64,000 nucleotides of DNA from Haematobia irritans. Its lineage: Eukaryota; Arthropoda; Insecta; Diptera; Muscidae. Position 1 is the stretch's first letter. The number at the start of each line of letters is the position of its first letter. The DNA lies in NCBI RefSeq assembly GCF_050003625.1, contig NC_134399.1, positions 40,130,671 to 40,194,670 on the forward strand. Reading direction: 5' to 3'. Positions 23,552 to 34,893 of this stretch are shown here, in pieces. The notes beneath the pieces are model-generated. The model ran no database searches, was not told the origin of the DNA, and was given only the letters and a program-made list of their open reading frames with translations. The position numbers were made by a program, and so were the translations under genes.

Positions 23552-24463
23552 CACAGAAAAAAAATATCATCAAAATATTTCCAATTAAAAAGTTGATTAA
23601 AGCTTAAAACTTTTTCAATTAAAAAGATAATTGGTAAAATTAATTAATTTTGAAATTAAAAAATTAATTAATACAATTAAACTTAAAATCAAACTAGGAA
23701 GAGAAAAACAGTTAGAAATATTATGGAATTTTTTGATTTGGAATCACACTAAAAACCCTAAGTAGTTACGTTTTGAATTTGAAAAAAAAAATAATTGAGT
23801 TTTGCGATCAACATCAATTAAATTTTTAGTTGAATCAATTAAATTTTTAATTGAATTCATTGACATTTATTTTTTGATGCCTAATTATTATTTTCGTGAT
23901 TGAAGACATTTCAACTAAAAAATAATAGGATCAATTAAATTCGTTATTGAATCAGAAAAAAAATTTTTCGGTTTATACATGGATATGGTGCGAAGGGGGT
24001 AAACACTGCCAAAGTGCTGACATTGGAATGAGAAAAAGTTGATTGAAGCTTAATACTTTTTCAATTAAACAGATAATTGGAAAAATGAATTAATTTTGAA
24101 ATTAAAAAATTAATTGATACAATTAACCTTAAAATCAAACTAGGAAGAGAAAAACAGTTAAAAATATTATGGATTTTTTTTTTGATTTGGAATCCCACTA
24201 AAAAGACTAAGTAGTTACGTTTTGAATTTGAAAATTGAGCTTTGCAATCAACTTATTTATTTAAATTTTTAGTTGAATCAGTTTTTAAGCCAATTAATTA
24301 AAAAATTAATTGAAAAATTTTTTTGATGCCTAATTATTATTGAAGGCATTTCAATTAAAAATTAAATTCGCGATTGAATCAAAAACATTTTTTTTTTATG
24401 TATACATGGATATGGTGCGAATGGGGTAAACACTGCCAAAGTGCTGACATTGGAATGAGACAT
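23552..24463 (+). mobile_element. MITE-E2/E3: MITE-E copy with tandem duplication
   Basis: A MITE-E copy starts CACAGAAAAAAAATATCATC after a TA and runs to TTTTTCGGTTTA at about 23975. A non-MITE flank (ACATGGATATGGTGCGAA to GACATTGGAATGAGA) follows and is itself repeated at 24407-24460. The repeat unit is therefore about 430-450 bp (23587-24034 and 24035-24460), spanning both the MITE and its right flank. The copies differ by scattered substitutions and small indels. Confidence 0.8.
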
Positions 24464-24776
24464 AAACAAAGACAGGAGAAGGAAAACAATAAAATACGAC
24501 GTCATATGAATGCTCAAAAATACACACTCTTGTGGTTTACATACGGAGTCTTCCATTAAGTGCTGGGTGTCAAGTAGATCCATCGAGTTCCATACAATAA
24601 ATTTATGCACACTTTTACTTATTCAAAAATGATGTGAAGTGTGTGAGTTGTATAGATTTCATATATTCTTGATAAAGGATTTCCTGTTGGCCTCTTAATT
24701 ATTTGTTTTTTTTTTGAAAGAGCTGTGAAATATGTGACATTTCAATTAAAAAACACAAACAAATAAAATAAAATGA

Positions 24777-24860
24777 AAAAGGCAATATCTTGTATCGGGC
24801 CGAAGCCCATATAATATAATAAATAATCTTACTACCCTCTACCATGGATCTCATATACGA
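24777..24860 (-). mobile_element. possible Helentron-like family A 3'-end remnant
   Basis: ATCTTGTATCGGGCCGAAGC, then TACCCTCTACCATGGATCTC, resembles the GC hairpin and subterminal repeat of family A (GGCCAGGCCGAAGC, GTACCCTCCACCATGG) with several changes and an extra AT stretch between them. Confidence 0.5.
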
Positions 24861-25094
24861 CGACTTTTTCTGTTGACAAAAATTAAAAAAAAAAATTGAT
24901 GAATATAAACTTTGTAGTAAATAGCACATATGTACGGGTTCAATTTTGGACATTTAGAACCATTAATTTGATATTATATAAGGATTTTTAGCTGTGTTTG
25001 ATGAACTATACTCCGTCAAAGAGATCGCTCAAATGGTAAGTTTGCCGAAGTTAAATTTGAAAGAAAATAAATTGCATAATATTTTGTCTAAACT

Positions 25095-25413
25095 AGAACT
25101 GAAAAAATATTGTCCTGGTCACAGAGATTCCATAAAACCCTCATTTCTCTGATACAAAGTTTTTTTTATTGACTAGTCCATAAACTTTCCAATTAAGGCG
25201 TTTTGTCCTTAAAATTAGGATATTCGATTTTAAAATTTTCATATTTACATAAAAGAAAATTCTATTAGACTGACGTCAATATGTCCTAAAAATTGTGAAT
25301 AAATCTTGGATATAAAGCCATAAACAGCGTTGCCAGAATTGTTGCACCAAAAACCGCTGGATTTGCCTAAAAAAATAGCTAAAAAAAACTTAAAAATGCT
25401 TAAAAAATAGCTA
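25095..25413. other. MITE-F-like and hAT-like remnants
   Basis: ACTGAAAAAATATTGTCCTG opens a stretch resembling MITE-F by its CTTAAAATTAGGATAT and CCTAAAAATTG blocks. At about 25325 GCGTTGCCAGAATTGTTGC resembles a hAT terminus like those at 28357 and 31501. No second end or target duplication was found for either. Confidence 0.4.
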
Positions 25414-27238
25414 GAAACAAGAATATACGGCCGCAAGTTCGGCCAGGCCGAAGCTTATGTACCCTCCACCATGGATTGCGTAGAAACTTCTGCTGAAGAC
25501 TGTCATCCACAATCGAATTACTTGGGTTGCGGTAACACTTGCCGATGGCAAGGTATCTTAAAACTTCCTAATACCGTAATATATACCACGTAGTCCATAC
25601 GTGGTATATATTAAACTTAAAATGGCCGATTAAATACGTATATAATTAAGTTTGACAAAATTTTCTATAGAAATAAAATTTTGACAAAATAAAATTTTGA
25701 CAACATTATCTATAGATGTAAAATTTGGACAAAATTTTCTATAGAAATACGATTTTAACAAAATTTTCTATAGAAATAACATTTTGACAAAATTTTCTAT
25801 AGAAATAAAATTTTTACAAAATTTTCAAAAGATTTAAAATTTTGACAACATTCCCTATAGAATTAAAATTTTGACAACATTTTCTACAGAAATAAAATTT
25901 TGCCAAAATTTTCTATAGATATAAAATTTGACAAAATTTTCTATAGGAATAAAATTTCGACAAAATTTTCTATAGAAATAAAATTTTGCAAGATTATTTT
26001 TGCTCAAGCATGATTATGAACCGATATGGACCAATTTTTGTGTGATTGGGGATCGGCTATATATAACTATAGACCGATATGGACAAATTTTGGCATGGTT
26101 ATTAGCGGCCATATATTAACACCACGTTGCAAATTTCAACCGGATCGGATGAATTTTGCTCGTCCAAGTGGCTCCGGAGTTCAAATCTGGGGATCGGTTT
26201 ATATAGGGGCTATATATAATTATGGACTGATATGGACCAATTTTTGCATGGTTGTTAGAGACCATATACTAACACCATGTACCAAATTTCAGCCGGATCG
26301 CTTGAAATTTGCTTCTCTTAGAGCAATCGCAAGCCAAATTTGGGGATCCGTTTATATGGGGGCTATACGTGAAAGTGGACCGATATGGACCAATTTTTGC
26401 ATGGTTGTTAGAGACCATATACTAACACCATGTACCAAATTTCAGCCGGATCGGATGAAATTTGCTTCTCTTAGAGCAATGGCAAGCCAAATTTGGGGGT
26501 CCGTTTATATCGGGGCTATACGTAAAAGTGGATTGATATGGAGCAATTTTTTCATGGTTGTTAGAGGCCATATACTAACACCATGTACCAAATTTCAGGC
26601 GGATCGGATGAAATTTGCTTCTCTTAAAGGATCCGCAAGCCAAATCGGGGGATCGGTTTATATGGGGGCTATATATAATTATGGACCGATGTGGACCAAT
26701 TTTTGCATGGTTGTTAGAGGCCATATACTAACACCATGTACCAAATTTCAGCCGGCTCGGATGAAATTTGGTTCTCTTAGTGGCTCCGCAAGCCAAATAG
26801 GGGGATCTGTTTATATGGGGGCTATATGTAATTATGGACCGATATGAACCAATTTTTGCATGGTTGTTAGAGACCATATACTAACACCATGTGCCAAATT
26901 TCAGCCAGATCGGATGAAATTTGCTTCTCTTAGAGCAATGGCAAGCCAAATTTGGGGGTCCGTTTATATGGGGGCTATACGTAAAAGTGGACCGATAAGG
27001 TCCATTTGCAATACCATCCGACCTACATCAATAACAACTAGTTGTGCCAAGTTTCAAGTCGATAGCTTGTTTCGTTCGGAAGTTCGGAAGACGGACGGTC
27101 GGACATGCTCAGATCGACTCAGAATTTCACCACGACCCAGAATATATACTTTATGGGGTCTTAGAGCAATATTTCGATGTGTTACAAACGGAATGACAAA
27201 GTTAATATACCCCCATCCTATGGTGGAGGGTATAAAAA
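25414..27238 (-). mobile_element. Helentron-like element, family A, complete copy
   Basis: The 3' end is on the left: AACAAGAATATACGGCCG, hairpin TTCGGCCAGGCCGAA, then TACCCTCCACCATGG. A conserved block (GCGGTAACACTTGCCGATGG) is followed by about eleven 29-bp satellite units (25650-25990). About six units of 155-160 bp follow. The (GTCY)n block reads GACGGACGGTCGGACA, with the core AGATCGACTCAGAATTTCAC, an ATATATAC tract and the 5' hairpin CCCATCCTATGGTGGAGGGTA. Subterminal repeats TACCCTCCACCAT and ATGGTGGAGGGTA are perfect 13-bp inverses. Long open frames (273 and 141 codons at 26026-27285) are translations of the tandem units, each repeating the same peptide, and are not genes. Confidence 0.87.
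25578..25612. repeat. 15-bp perfect hairpin near the family A 3' end
   Basis: AATATATACCACGTA is exactly reverse-complemented after the 5-base loop GTCCA. The equivalent place in copy A3 (near 53342) has the first arm and not the second. Confidence 0.9.
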
Positions 27239-28200
27239 AGCTAAATTTGTTTGTATCAAAAGTCACATTTTTGATTGATATTTAACAAACTTAAAGGCTT
27301 TATTTCACTTAACATGCATATTATTTTCATTTTAATTCCACTTCTGCGAGACTGTAACAATATCTAAGTCATATTAGCTCTGTTTTCGTATTCGATACAT
27401 TTTGATTACTATCAAAAATTGTTACTGGAAGTCCTTCGTTTAATTTTAATAATTTTTTATTTACTTGTTAATTTAAAATATTAAATAATCTAAGCATGCT
27501 TTGGATTTGGTAAAAAATGATTTGTAATTTTTTTTAATAAAATTTTAGTTTGGTTCTAAAATTGTGAGAACTTCGAAATACATTACTTTTATTTAAATTG
27601 TAGAAAATACCTACAGTTTACATTTCCCAGTAAAAACATTTTCCTTTTCTACCATGAGCTATCAAAGTGCTTTAAAACCGTGCTAACGCCAACTAAATTT
27701 TCAAATACAGACTCGACTTCAAGTAGAAATTATTGTATGTATACATTTTTAAAATAAAGTGTTGAAAATCATCTTCTATTTGTGAACGCTATTTTGGTTT
27801 GTGGTCAAGATACAAAAACTCCTCACATTTAAAGACTATTTCATTAATTTTAGAATTTTTTTTAGAATTGACCCTAGCCTTCTTTCATGAAAAGATACCC
27901 ATTTTTAAGTTGAATCACTTAACTATAAGGACAAAACGACTTTATCGGCTTTTGGAAACACCCATACACCAGTCTTACGTTATCTATATAATACGGATAT
28001 GGAATATTCATTGGAAATCGCATGTAAACACACAACTACATATGTACCTACTAAGTCTTAAGAGTAAAAGATGAAAAAATCGATAAGAAGTATGATATAG
28101 TGGTGAGCGAGTGAGAGAAATTTCACATACAATCACGAAGAACCATGAGTAATAGCAATATTAGTAACAAGAATTCACGCTGCCGAACGTTCCCAAAATG
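27239..28200. other. unique AT-rich stretch, nothing recognised
   Basis: No known repeat or coding domain was seen. The longest open frame (27799-28074) encodes a low-complexity Ile/Leu/His-rich peptide without a recognised family. Confidence 0.5.
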
Positions 28201-28356
28201 CACTCAAGCTCAACGTTACACTCACGATCGATTCTCTACAATTCTCATAACTCATGACCATATGAGTACCACTCAAGCTCAACGTTCAAAAACACTCAAG
28301 CTCAACGTTACACTCACGAACGATTCTCTACAATTCTCATAACTCATGACAATATG
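28201..28356. repeat. short tandem duplication that supplies an empty site for the adjacent hAT
   Basis: CACTCAAGCTCAACGTTACA through ATGACCATATGAGTACC (about 28201-28271) is repeated from about 28292, and the second copy is broken at ACAATATG by the hAT element starting at 28357. The first copy shows the uninterrupted sequence. Confidence 0.85.
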
Positions 28357-28987
28357 CAGTGTTGCCAACTCCCCGAGGCCAAAAAGCACCAAAACAAATA
28401 TAAATTCTAACATACCACCTTCCACCACAAAATCGAAAATTAAATGCTCTACTAAAAAAAAACCTTCCGAAGATGTATTATAGAACTTTTGTGAATTGAA
28501 TTTCAAGAAGTGGGTGGGTATTAAGATCGAGTTTAGCCGCTAAAATAGTCATTTTTTCAGAATTAATTTTCTTTAATAAATCATTGCTTATTTCAGTTGT
28601 GCGTGCTTTTGTGGATTTAATACAAACGTTTTTAATGACATCTTTACCAAATTCAAAAATTCGACACTCATCGCTCGACTTTCCTACAGAATACACTAAA
28701 TAACAATATTAATTAAAAAATAATCAATACCAACTTCATAACAATCAAATTCTATATTTGGCAATAAATTTGAGTTTCTTCGGCTCTTGAAAGTCTAATC
28801 AAAATTTTTGTATCAATTAAACTTAATACTGTTCAAAATAAAAAAAGCACCAAAAGCACTAAATGAAAATGCCAGAAAGCACCAAGTTGGTGCCTTTTTT
28901 GAAAAGGCTCCAAAAAGGCAATTTGGTGCTTTTTAGAAATCAAAAAGCACTAAATTTTGTGCTAAAAGCACCAAATTGGCAACACTG
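28357..28987. mobile_element. non-autonomous hAT element (631 bp)
   Basis: The terminal inverted repeats begin CAGTGTTGCCAA at both ends, flanked by the exact 8-bp duplication ACAATATG (28349-28356, 28988-28995). The interior is AT-rich, with repeated AAAAGCACCAAA motifs near both ends. Eight-bp duplications and a CAGNG terminus are standard for the hAT superfamily. No transposase frame is present. Confidence 0.92.
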
Positions 28988-29006
28988 ACAATATGAGTAC
29001 CATAAT

Positions 29007-29868
29007 CAGGGCTGCAAATTTTGCCGATTTATCGTCATTTTGACGATTTTTGGCTCAAAAAATAGCAGTTTCCGATTTTTGCCTCGAAAATGACGATATT
29101 TACTCCGTTCAAAAATTTGGAAAAATCGAGCGATTTCGAAATCTGAACCGATTTCGATTAAATTTTGCCTACTTTAAGGATGCTTAGTTATCTTGTATTA
29201 AATTTGAAGACCAACGGTTAGTAAATAGACTCAATACGACCCAATTTGTTGAAATCGGGCGATACATGTGTGTGGGGGCTATATCTAAATTTGATCCGAT
29301 TTTTTCCAAATTCAAAAATGTTCGTCCTTGTGCCAAAAAAAAAAAAAAAAACACTGAACCAAGTTTCATCAAAATAATTGCGACCGGAATCCCACGACAG
29401 ACCGACCGATGAAGGGACGAATAGATCGACTCAGGAGGTGATTCCGAGTCGATCAGTATGTTTTATGGAGTCTAACATATAATCAATATTTCTGGTAGGC
29501 ACATTTTTTACAAATCAAAGTTATTATACCCTAACCGCTATATGGGATAGGATATAAAATCTGGATGTATATATGGTTTTTAATGTTTAGAAGCTGAAAT
29601 TTAGAATATGCAAATAGTTAGTGGATGGTGTTCGCGTACTTATCGGTTATGACTTACTCAGAATGCGTAATACAAAAATTTACTAAATATAGTAGAATTG
29701 TGTATTTTTATATGAAATGAATACCTTCGCTCTTAACCAAAACATATGTTTTATTTTAATATTATTTAAATTCCCGATTTTTGACAATTTTTAAAAAGCA
29801 AGTGCCGATTATGACGATTTTTTCGGGAAAAAGTGACGATTTTTCTTAAAATTTTATTGGCAGCCCTG
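29007..29868. mobile_element. non-autonomous hAT element (862 bp) with nested Helentron-like fragment
   Basis: Its ends read CAGGGCTGC in inverted orientation, with the exact 8-bp duplication ACCATAAT at 28999-29006 and 29869-29876. Subterminal ATGACGATTTTT-type motifs recur near both ends. The interior is enlarged by the Helentron-like piece at 29130-29560. It begins only 11 bp beyond the target duplication of the preceding hAT. Confidence 0.9.
29130..29560 (-). mobile_element. Helentron-like fragment nested in hAT
   Basis: A unit with GGGGGCTATATCTAAATTTG, a GACAGACCGACCGATG block, the core ATAGATCGACTCAGGAGGTG and a degenerate 5' hairpin TATACCCTAACCGCTATATG with GGATATAAAA. An A run of 17 lies at 29335-29351. 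The 3' end is missing. Confidence 0.65.
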
Positions 29869-29876
29869 ACCATAAT

Positions 29877-31039
29877 GTACGACAATTCGGATGCCAATTC
29901 TATGGATCATTGACCATCAACCATCAAACAATGAACACAACTAAAAGCTTGAGCGTGATTAAATTGTGAACATAACTGAAATCGGTGAAGAGTAAATATT
30001 TATTCGTGAGCGGAAATATATATTTTTTTTTTTTTGAGTATGAATTGACTTTTGACCGTGACATTTCTCGTGAACGTGAATTTTATGGTGATAGTGACTT
30101 TTTGGGTTTTTACGCGAGAGTGAATTTTTCGTGATCGTGATTTTGAAAAACAAAAATCACTCATGCACATTTTTTATTTCAATCTAGCTTACGTACGAAA
30201 ATTTAGTTTCAGTCGCAATCACGGAGACACATGTGTTGCTTTGAATTTAGATCATGACTCACGTGATTAACGGGTGCCACGACAATTTCATGTTACCCAT
30301 CGCTCATCTTTAGTAGGATATCAGTATTTTTAGAACATGGCATCAAAATGACATTAATATTAGAATTTGCAGAGATTTGAAACCACAAGAGAGACATGAC
30401 GCCACATCGTGATATGAATTTATGGTTTCAACATTTTTCTTTTTTTTATTTGTTTTTTTTCTATTTTTCTTTAACGCTTTAGAATTTGTTCATAACAACG
30501 TTGTTGTGGTTGTTGTTTTGGTTTTTAATCTGAATCGAATACTTTTCCCCTTCTTTGCACATGTTCTATGGAGCTATCTAAGGCTTTTGAAGTTAGTGAT
30601 GAGAGGAGGTATGCTTCTGTTCGGGACACTAGGCCAGAAGACCTTGATTGAAAACGGCATTTATCTGGGATTTCATCAGTGAATATTTTTCCCTGATTGA
30701 TTCCGTAGATATACTAGAACATCTCCTTCTTCTTGTTACCATACCATGTCCAATGGCTTCCATGTCAACTCACAATTTTCAATTCACTTTTGGTGTCGAG
30801 TTGTTATCCTAGTTTTGCTTCTTTTTTTTATTTCGCTTTTAGTGGGACTGATGCTGTTATTGACAGCTGCCTTCCATTAAATAGCTTGATTCAATTATTC
30901 CGCCCATTCAGATGGTTTTGTTTTTTGTTTATGTGTGCCTGTGTGTACGCGTGTGCCTTTTGGAGGGTGAAGGTAAGAACATTAAACATTCCTCACGATT
31001 ACAAATAAATTTGCGACGTGTTTCCGGTACACCTGGAGA

Positions 31040-31075
<36 letters not shown>

Positions 31076-31492
31076 AAGCATTAAATTATAAATATTTGCA
31101 TTGCTCTCTATATAGGGGAGATGTTCGCACAAAAATGCCCGTTAGGGTAAATCAACAGTTTAAACCAAAATACGAACAAGCCGAAAGTGGGTAGGGGGTC
31201 ACAGTATATGGGAAACCAGGGAGAACATTTTTAATATTGAAATGTAAAACAATTTATAACCGAGAACCTTAAATAAGGTTAAAGTGTTAACATTAAAATG
31301 GCTTTGGTTTACTTGGGATTTAATCAATTGAATACAGGCAATTGAATAATGCGATGATATTTTTGTGGAAAGTTTTTTTTTAACACTTTTAATGGCGTGG
31401 TGTGTGAATTTTTTATTTTATCAAAAATGTAACTTACTTATGCATTACTATAGTTAGAAGAATTTCCTATATGTGTAATGCAAATCACATGT
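29877..31492. other. unique stretch, nothing recognised
   Basis: T-rich open frames at 30422-30682 and 30733-31008 are hydrophobic by composition and unrecognised. A (GA)n tract lies at 31041-31074. Confidence 0.5.
31041..31074. repeat. (GA)n microsatellite
   Basis: An uninterrupted GA dinucleotide run of about 17 units. Confidence 0.97.
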
Positions 31493-31500
31493 ACCACCTG

Positions 31501-32266
31501 CAGTGTTGCCAGTATTGGGGATTTTTCCCCAAATCGGGGATATTTTTTCGGGGATGGGGACAAAATTTTTGAGTTGGGGACTTGGGGGTTTGGTGGGGAA
31601 TTTCCACAAATGTGGGGATTTTTGTGGGGAATTCTGGTCAGTATAACAAATTAAGTTTTGAGTTATGGTTTATATGAAATTCTTTACTTCTACATGCCTA
31701 AAAAGGGGCTTAAAGAAGTACAGAGCTAAGAGCTACTTTACAATTTACTGTGTTTCTAAGAAATTATTAACTATTGTGAAATTATTTCGTAAGGACTTGG
31801 GTCGAAGTGTTGGCCCCTCACCAGCATACATCACTGATTTGGAAAATATATATAAAACATATAATAGAGTTCATATGGGGGCAACAACGCCTTTTGGTCG
31901 ATCACCCAATTTTATTTCTTAGCTATTCAGAACTATTTGATTTATAACTCCTATTTTTTCCCAAATCCTATTTTTTCTCTGATGAGGGATTGTATCAGAT
32001 AATATTTTGAGCACCCGTCTAATTTTTTGGATTTTGAAATCTTAATCTTATTGTAACTCGCAAACTGGTATAACAAAAATTTCATAATTTTAAAATTTTT
32101 AGATTATGACTGATTTTTTTACAGCAGAGCCTATTTCTTTTTTCAAAAAACTTGCCAAAAACGATATTGGGGATTTTTGTGGGGAATTTTAAATTAAATT
32201 GGGGATTTTTGGGGATGAAAGTGTCTTATTTTGGGGACAAGAGCCCGAAAAATACTGGCAACACTG
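31501..32266. mobile_element. non-autonomous hAT element (766 bp)
   Basis: A perfect 16-bp terminal inverted repeat CAGTGTTGCCAGTATT is flanked by the exact 8-bp duplication ACCACCTG (31493-31500, 32267-32274). Subterminal GGGGATTTTTGTGGGGAATT motifs are clustered at both ends, as expected for hAT transposase binding sites. An 85-codon frame at 31665-31922 lies inside and is not a recognisable transposase. Confidence 0.95.
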
Positions 32267-32391
32267 ACCACCTGAAAGAATGTAAATATATTTTTTTTCT
32301 ATTTTCTCTATAGATTTTTTATTAAATGTAGACAAAAATTATTGTAATGTTAATTTAGTTTTACACAGAAGAAAATATCAAAATACCTACA

Positions 32392-32472
32392 CAGAAAAAA
32401 ACGAAATATTTCTAATCAATTGATATTTCCAATACATTAATTAATTGAAGTTGAATACATAATCGATTATAA
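32392..32472 (+). mobile_element. MITE-E6, truncated
   Basis: TACACAGAAAAAAACGAAAT followed by AATTAATTGAAGTTGAA matches the first 80 bp of MITE-E. The rest has been replaced by the Helentron-like element that starts at 32473. Confidence 0.7.
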
Positions 32473-34893
32473 AACAAGTAAGGAAAGTCTAAAGTCGGGC
32501 GGGGCCGACTATATTATACCCTGTACCACTTTGTAGATCTAAATTTCCGATACCATGGATGTGATACGTCAAATGTGTTGGGTGCTATATAGAAAGGTTT
32601 GTCCCAAATACATACATTTAAATATTACTCGACAGAATTTGATAGACTTCTACAAAATCTATAGACTCAAAATTTAAGTTGGCTAATGCACTAAGGTGGA
32701 ACACAATGTTAGTAAAAAAACAAGTAAGGAAAGTCTAAAGTCGGGCGGGACCGACTATATTATACCCTGCACCACTTTGTAGATCTAAATTTTCGATACC
32801 ATATCACACCCGTCAAATGTGTTGGGTGCTATATAGAAAGGTTTGTCTCAAGTACATACATTTAACTATTACTCGACAGAATTTGATAGACTTCTACAAA
32901 ATCTATAGACTCAAAATTTAAGTTGGCTAATGCACTAGAGTGGAACACAATTTTAGTAAAAAAATATGGGAAACATTTAAATATGAAGCAATTTTAAGGA
33001 AACTTCGCAAAAGTTTATTTATGATTTATCGCTCGATATATATGTATTACAAGTTAAGGAAAATTAGAGTCAGTTTTACAACTTTTCGACTAAGCAGTGG
33101 CGATTTTACAAGGAAAATGTTGGTATTTTGACCATTTTTGTCGAAATCAGAAAAACATATATATGGGAGCTATATCTAAATATTAACCGATTTCAACCAA
33201 ATTTGGCAGGCATAGCTACAATGCTAATTCTACTCCATGTGCAAAATTTCAACTAAATCGGAGCAAAAAATTGGCCTCTGTGGTCATATGAATGTAAATT
33301 GGGCGACAGCTATATATGGGAGCTATATCTAAATCTGAACCGATTTGGCTGATATTTTGCAAGTTTTTCGAGACTCATAAAATATTCGGATGTACAGAAT
33401 TTGAGGAAGATCGGTTGATATACACGCCAATTATGACCAGATCGGTGAAAAATATATATGGCAGCTATATCTAAATCTGAACCGATTTTTTCCAAAATCA
33501 ATAGGGATCGTCTTTGAGCCGAAACAGGACCCTATACCAAATTTTTAGGACAATCGGACTAAAACTGCGAGCTGTACTTTGCACACAAAAATACATCAAC
33601 AGACAGACAGACAGACAGACAGACGGACAGACAGACGGACAGACAGACAGACGGACATCGCTAAATAGACTCAGAATTCAATTCTAAGCCGATCCGTATA
33701 CTAAAAGGTTGGTCTATGATTACTCCTTCTTGGCGTTACATACAAATGCACAAACTTATTATACCCTGTATCACAGTAGTGGTGAAGGGTATAAATATGG
33801 GAAACATTTAAATCTGAAGCAATTTTAAGGAAACTTCGCAAAAGTTTATTTATGATTTATCGCTCGATATATATGTATTAGAAGTTTAGGAAAATTAGAG
33901 TCAGTTTTACAACTTTTCGACTAAGCAGTGGCGATTTTACAAGGAAAATGTTGGTATTTTGACCATTTTTGTCGAAATCAGAAAAACATATATATGGGAG
34001 CTATATCTAAATCTTAACCGATTTCAACCAAATTTGGCAGGCATAGCTACAATGCTAATTCTACTCCATGTGCAAAATTTCAACTAAATCGGAGCAAAAA
34101 ATTGGCCTCTGTGGTCATATATGTGTAAATCGGCCGAAAGCTATATATGGGAGCTATATATAAATCTGAACCGATTTCAACCAAATTTGGCACGCATAGC
34201 AACAATGCTAATTCTACTCCCTATGCAAAATTTCAATTAAATCGGAGTAAACTATTGGCCACTGTGGTCATATGAGTGTAAATCGGCGAACGATATATAT
34301 GAAAGCTATATCTAACTCTGAACCGATTTCAATAAAATTTGGCACACTTGACTACACTACTAATTGTACTCCTAGTGCAAAATTTCAATCAAATTGGGGT
34401 AAAACTCTGGCTTCTGGGACCGTATTAGTCCATATTGGGCGATAGATATATATGGGAGCTATATCTAAATCTGAACCGATTTCAATAAAATTTGGCACAC
34501 TTGACTATAGTACTAATTGTTTTTCTTGTGCAAAATTTTAAGCAAATTAGGGTAAAACTCTGGCTTCTGGGGCCATATAAGTCCATATCGGGTGAAATAT
34601 ATATATGGGAGCTATATGTAAATCTGAACCGATTTCTTCCAAAATCAATAGGGATCTATTCTGAGCCAAAACACATACTTGTGCCAAATTTGAAGTCGTT
34701 TGGACTAAAACTGCGACCTAGACTTTGATTACAAAAATGTGTTCACGGACAGACGGGCATGGCTACATCGACTCAGGAGCCCACCCTGAGCATTGTTGCC
34801 AAAGACACCATGTGTCTATCTCGTCTCCTTCTGGGTGTTGCAAACATATGCACTAGCTTATAATACCCTGTTCCACAGTGTGGCACTGGGTAT
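32473..34893 (-). mobile_element. mosaic of Helentron-like families D and B with duplicated 3' end
   Basis: Two nearly identical family D 3' ends of about 245 bp lie in tandem (32473-32717, 32718-32962), each with ACAAGTAAGGAAAGTCTAAA, a GC hairpin and TATACCCTGCACCAC or the like. A block of about 215 bp (GGGAAACATTTAAAT to the ATATATGGGAGCTATATC unit) occurs at 32963-33180 and again at 33797-34010. Between them sits a family B 5' module with GACAGACAGACAGACGGACA and the hairpin ending GTGGTGAAGGGTATA at 33797. Family D units then run to its 5' hairpin at 34865-34893. The large open frames on either strand are repeat translations. Confidence 0.75.

Noticed and set aside
26026..27285. Long open frames of 273 and 141 codons as repeat-domain protein genes
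   Set aside because: They are translations of tandem units in Helentron-like A2. The same peptide repeats with the DNA period, similar frames occur on both strands in A1 and A3, and there is no independent start or codon signal.
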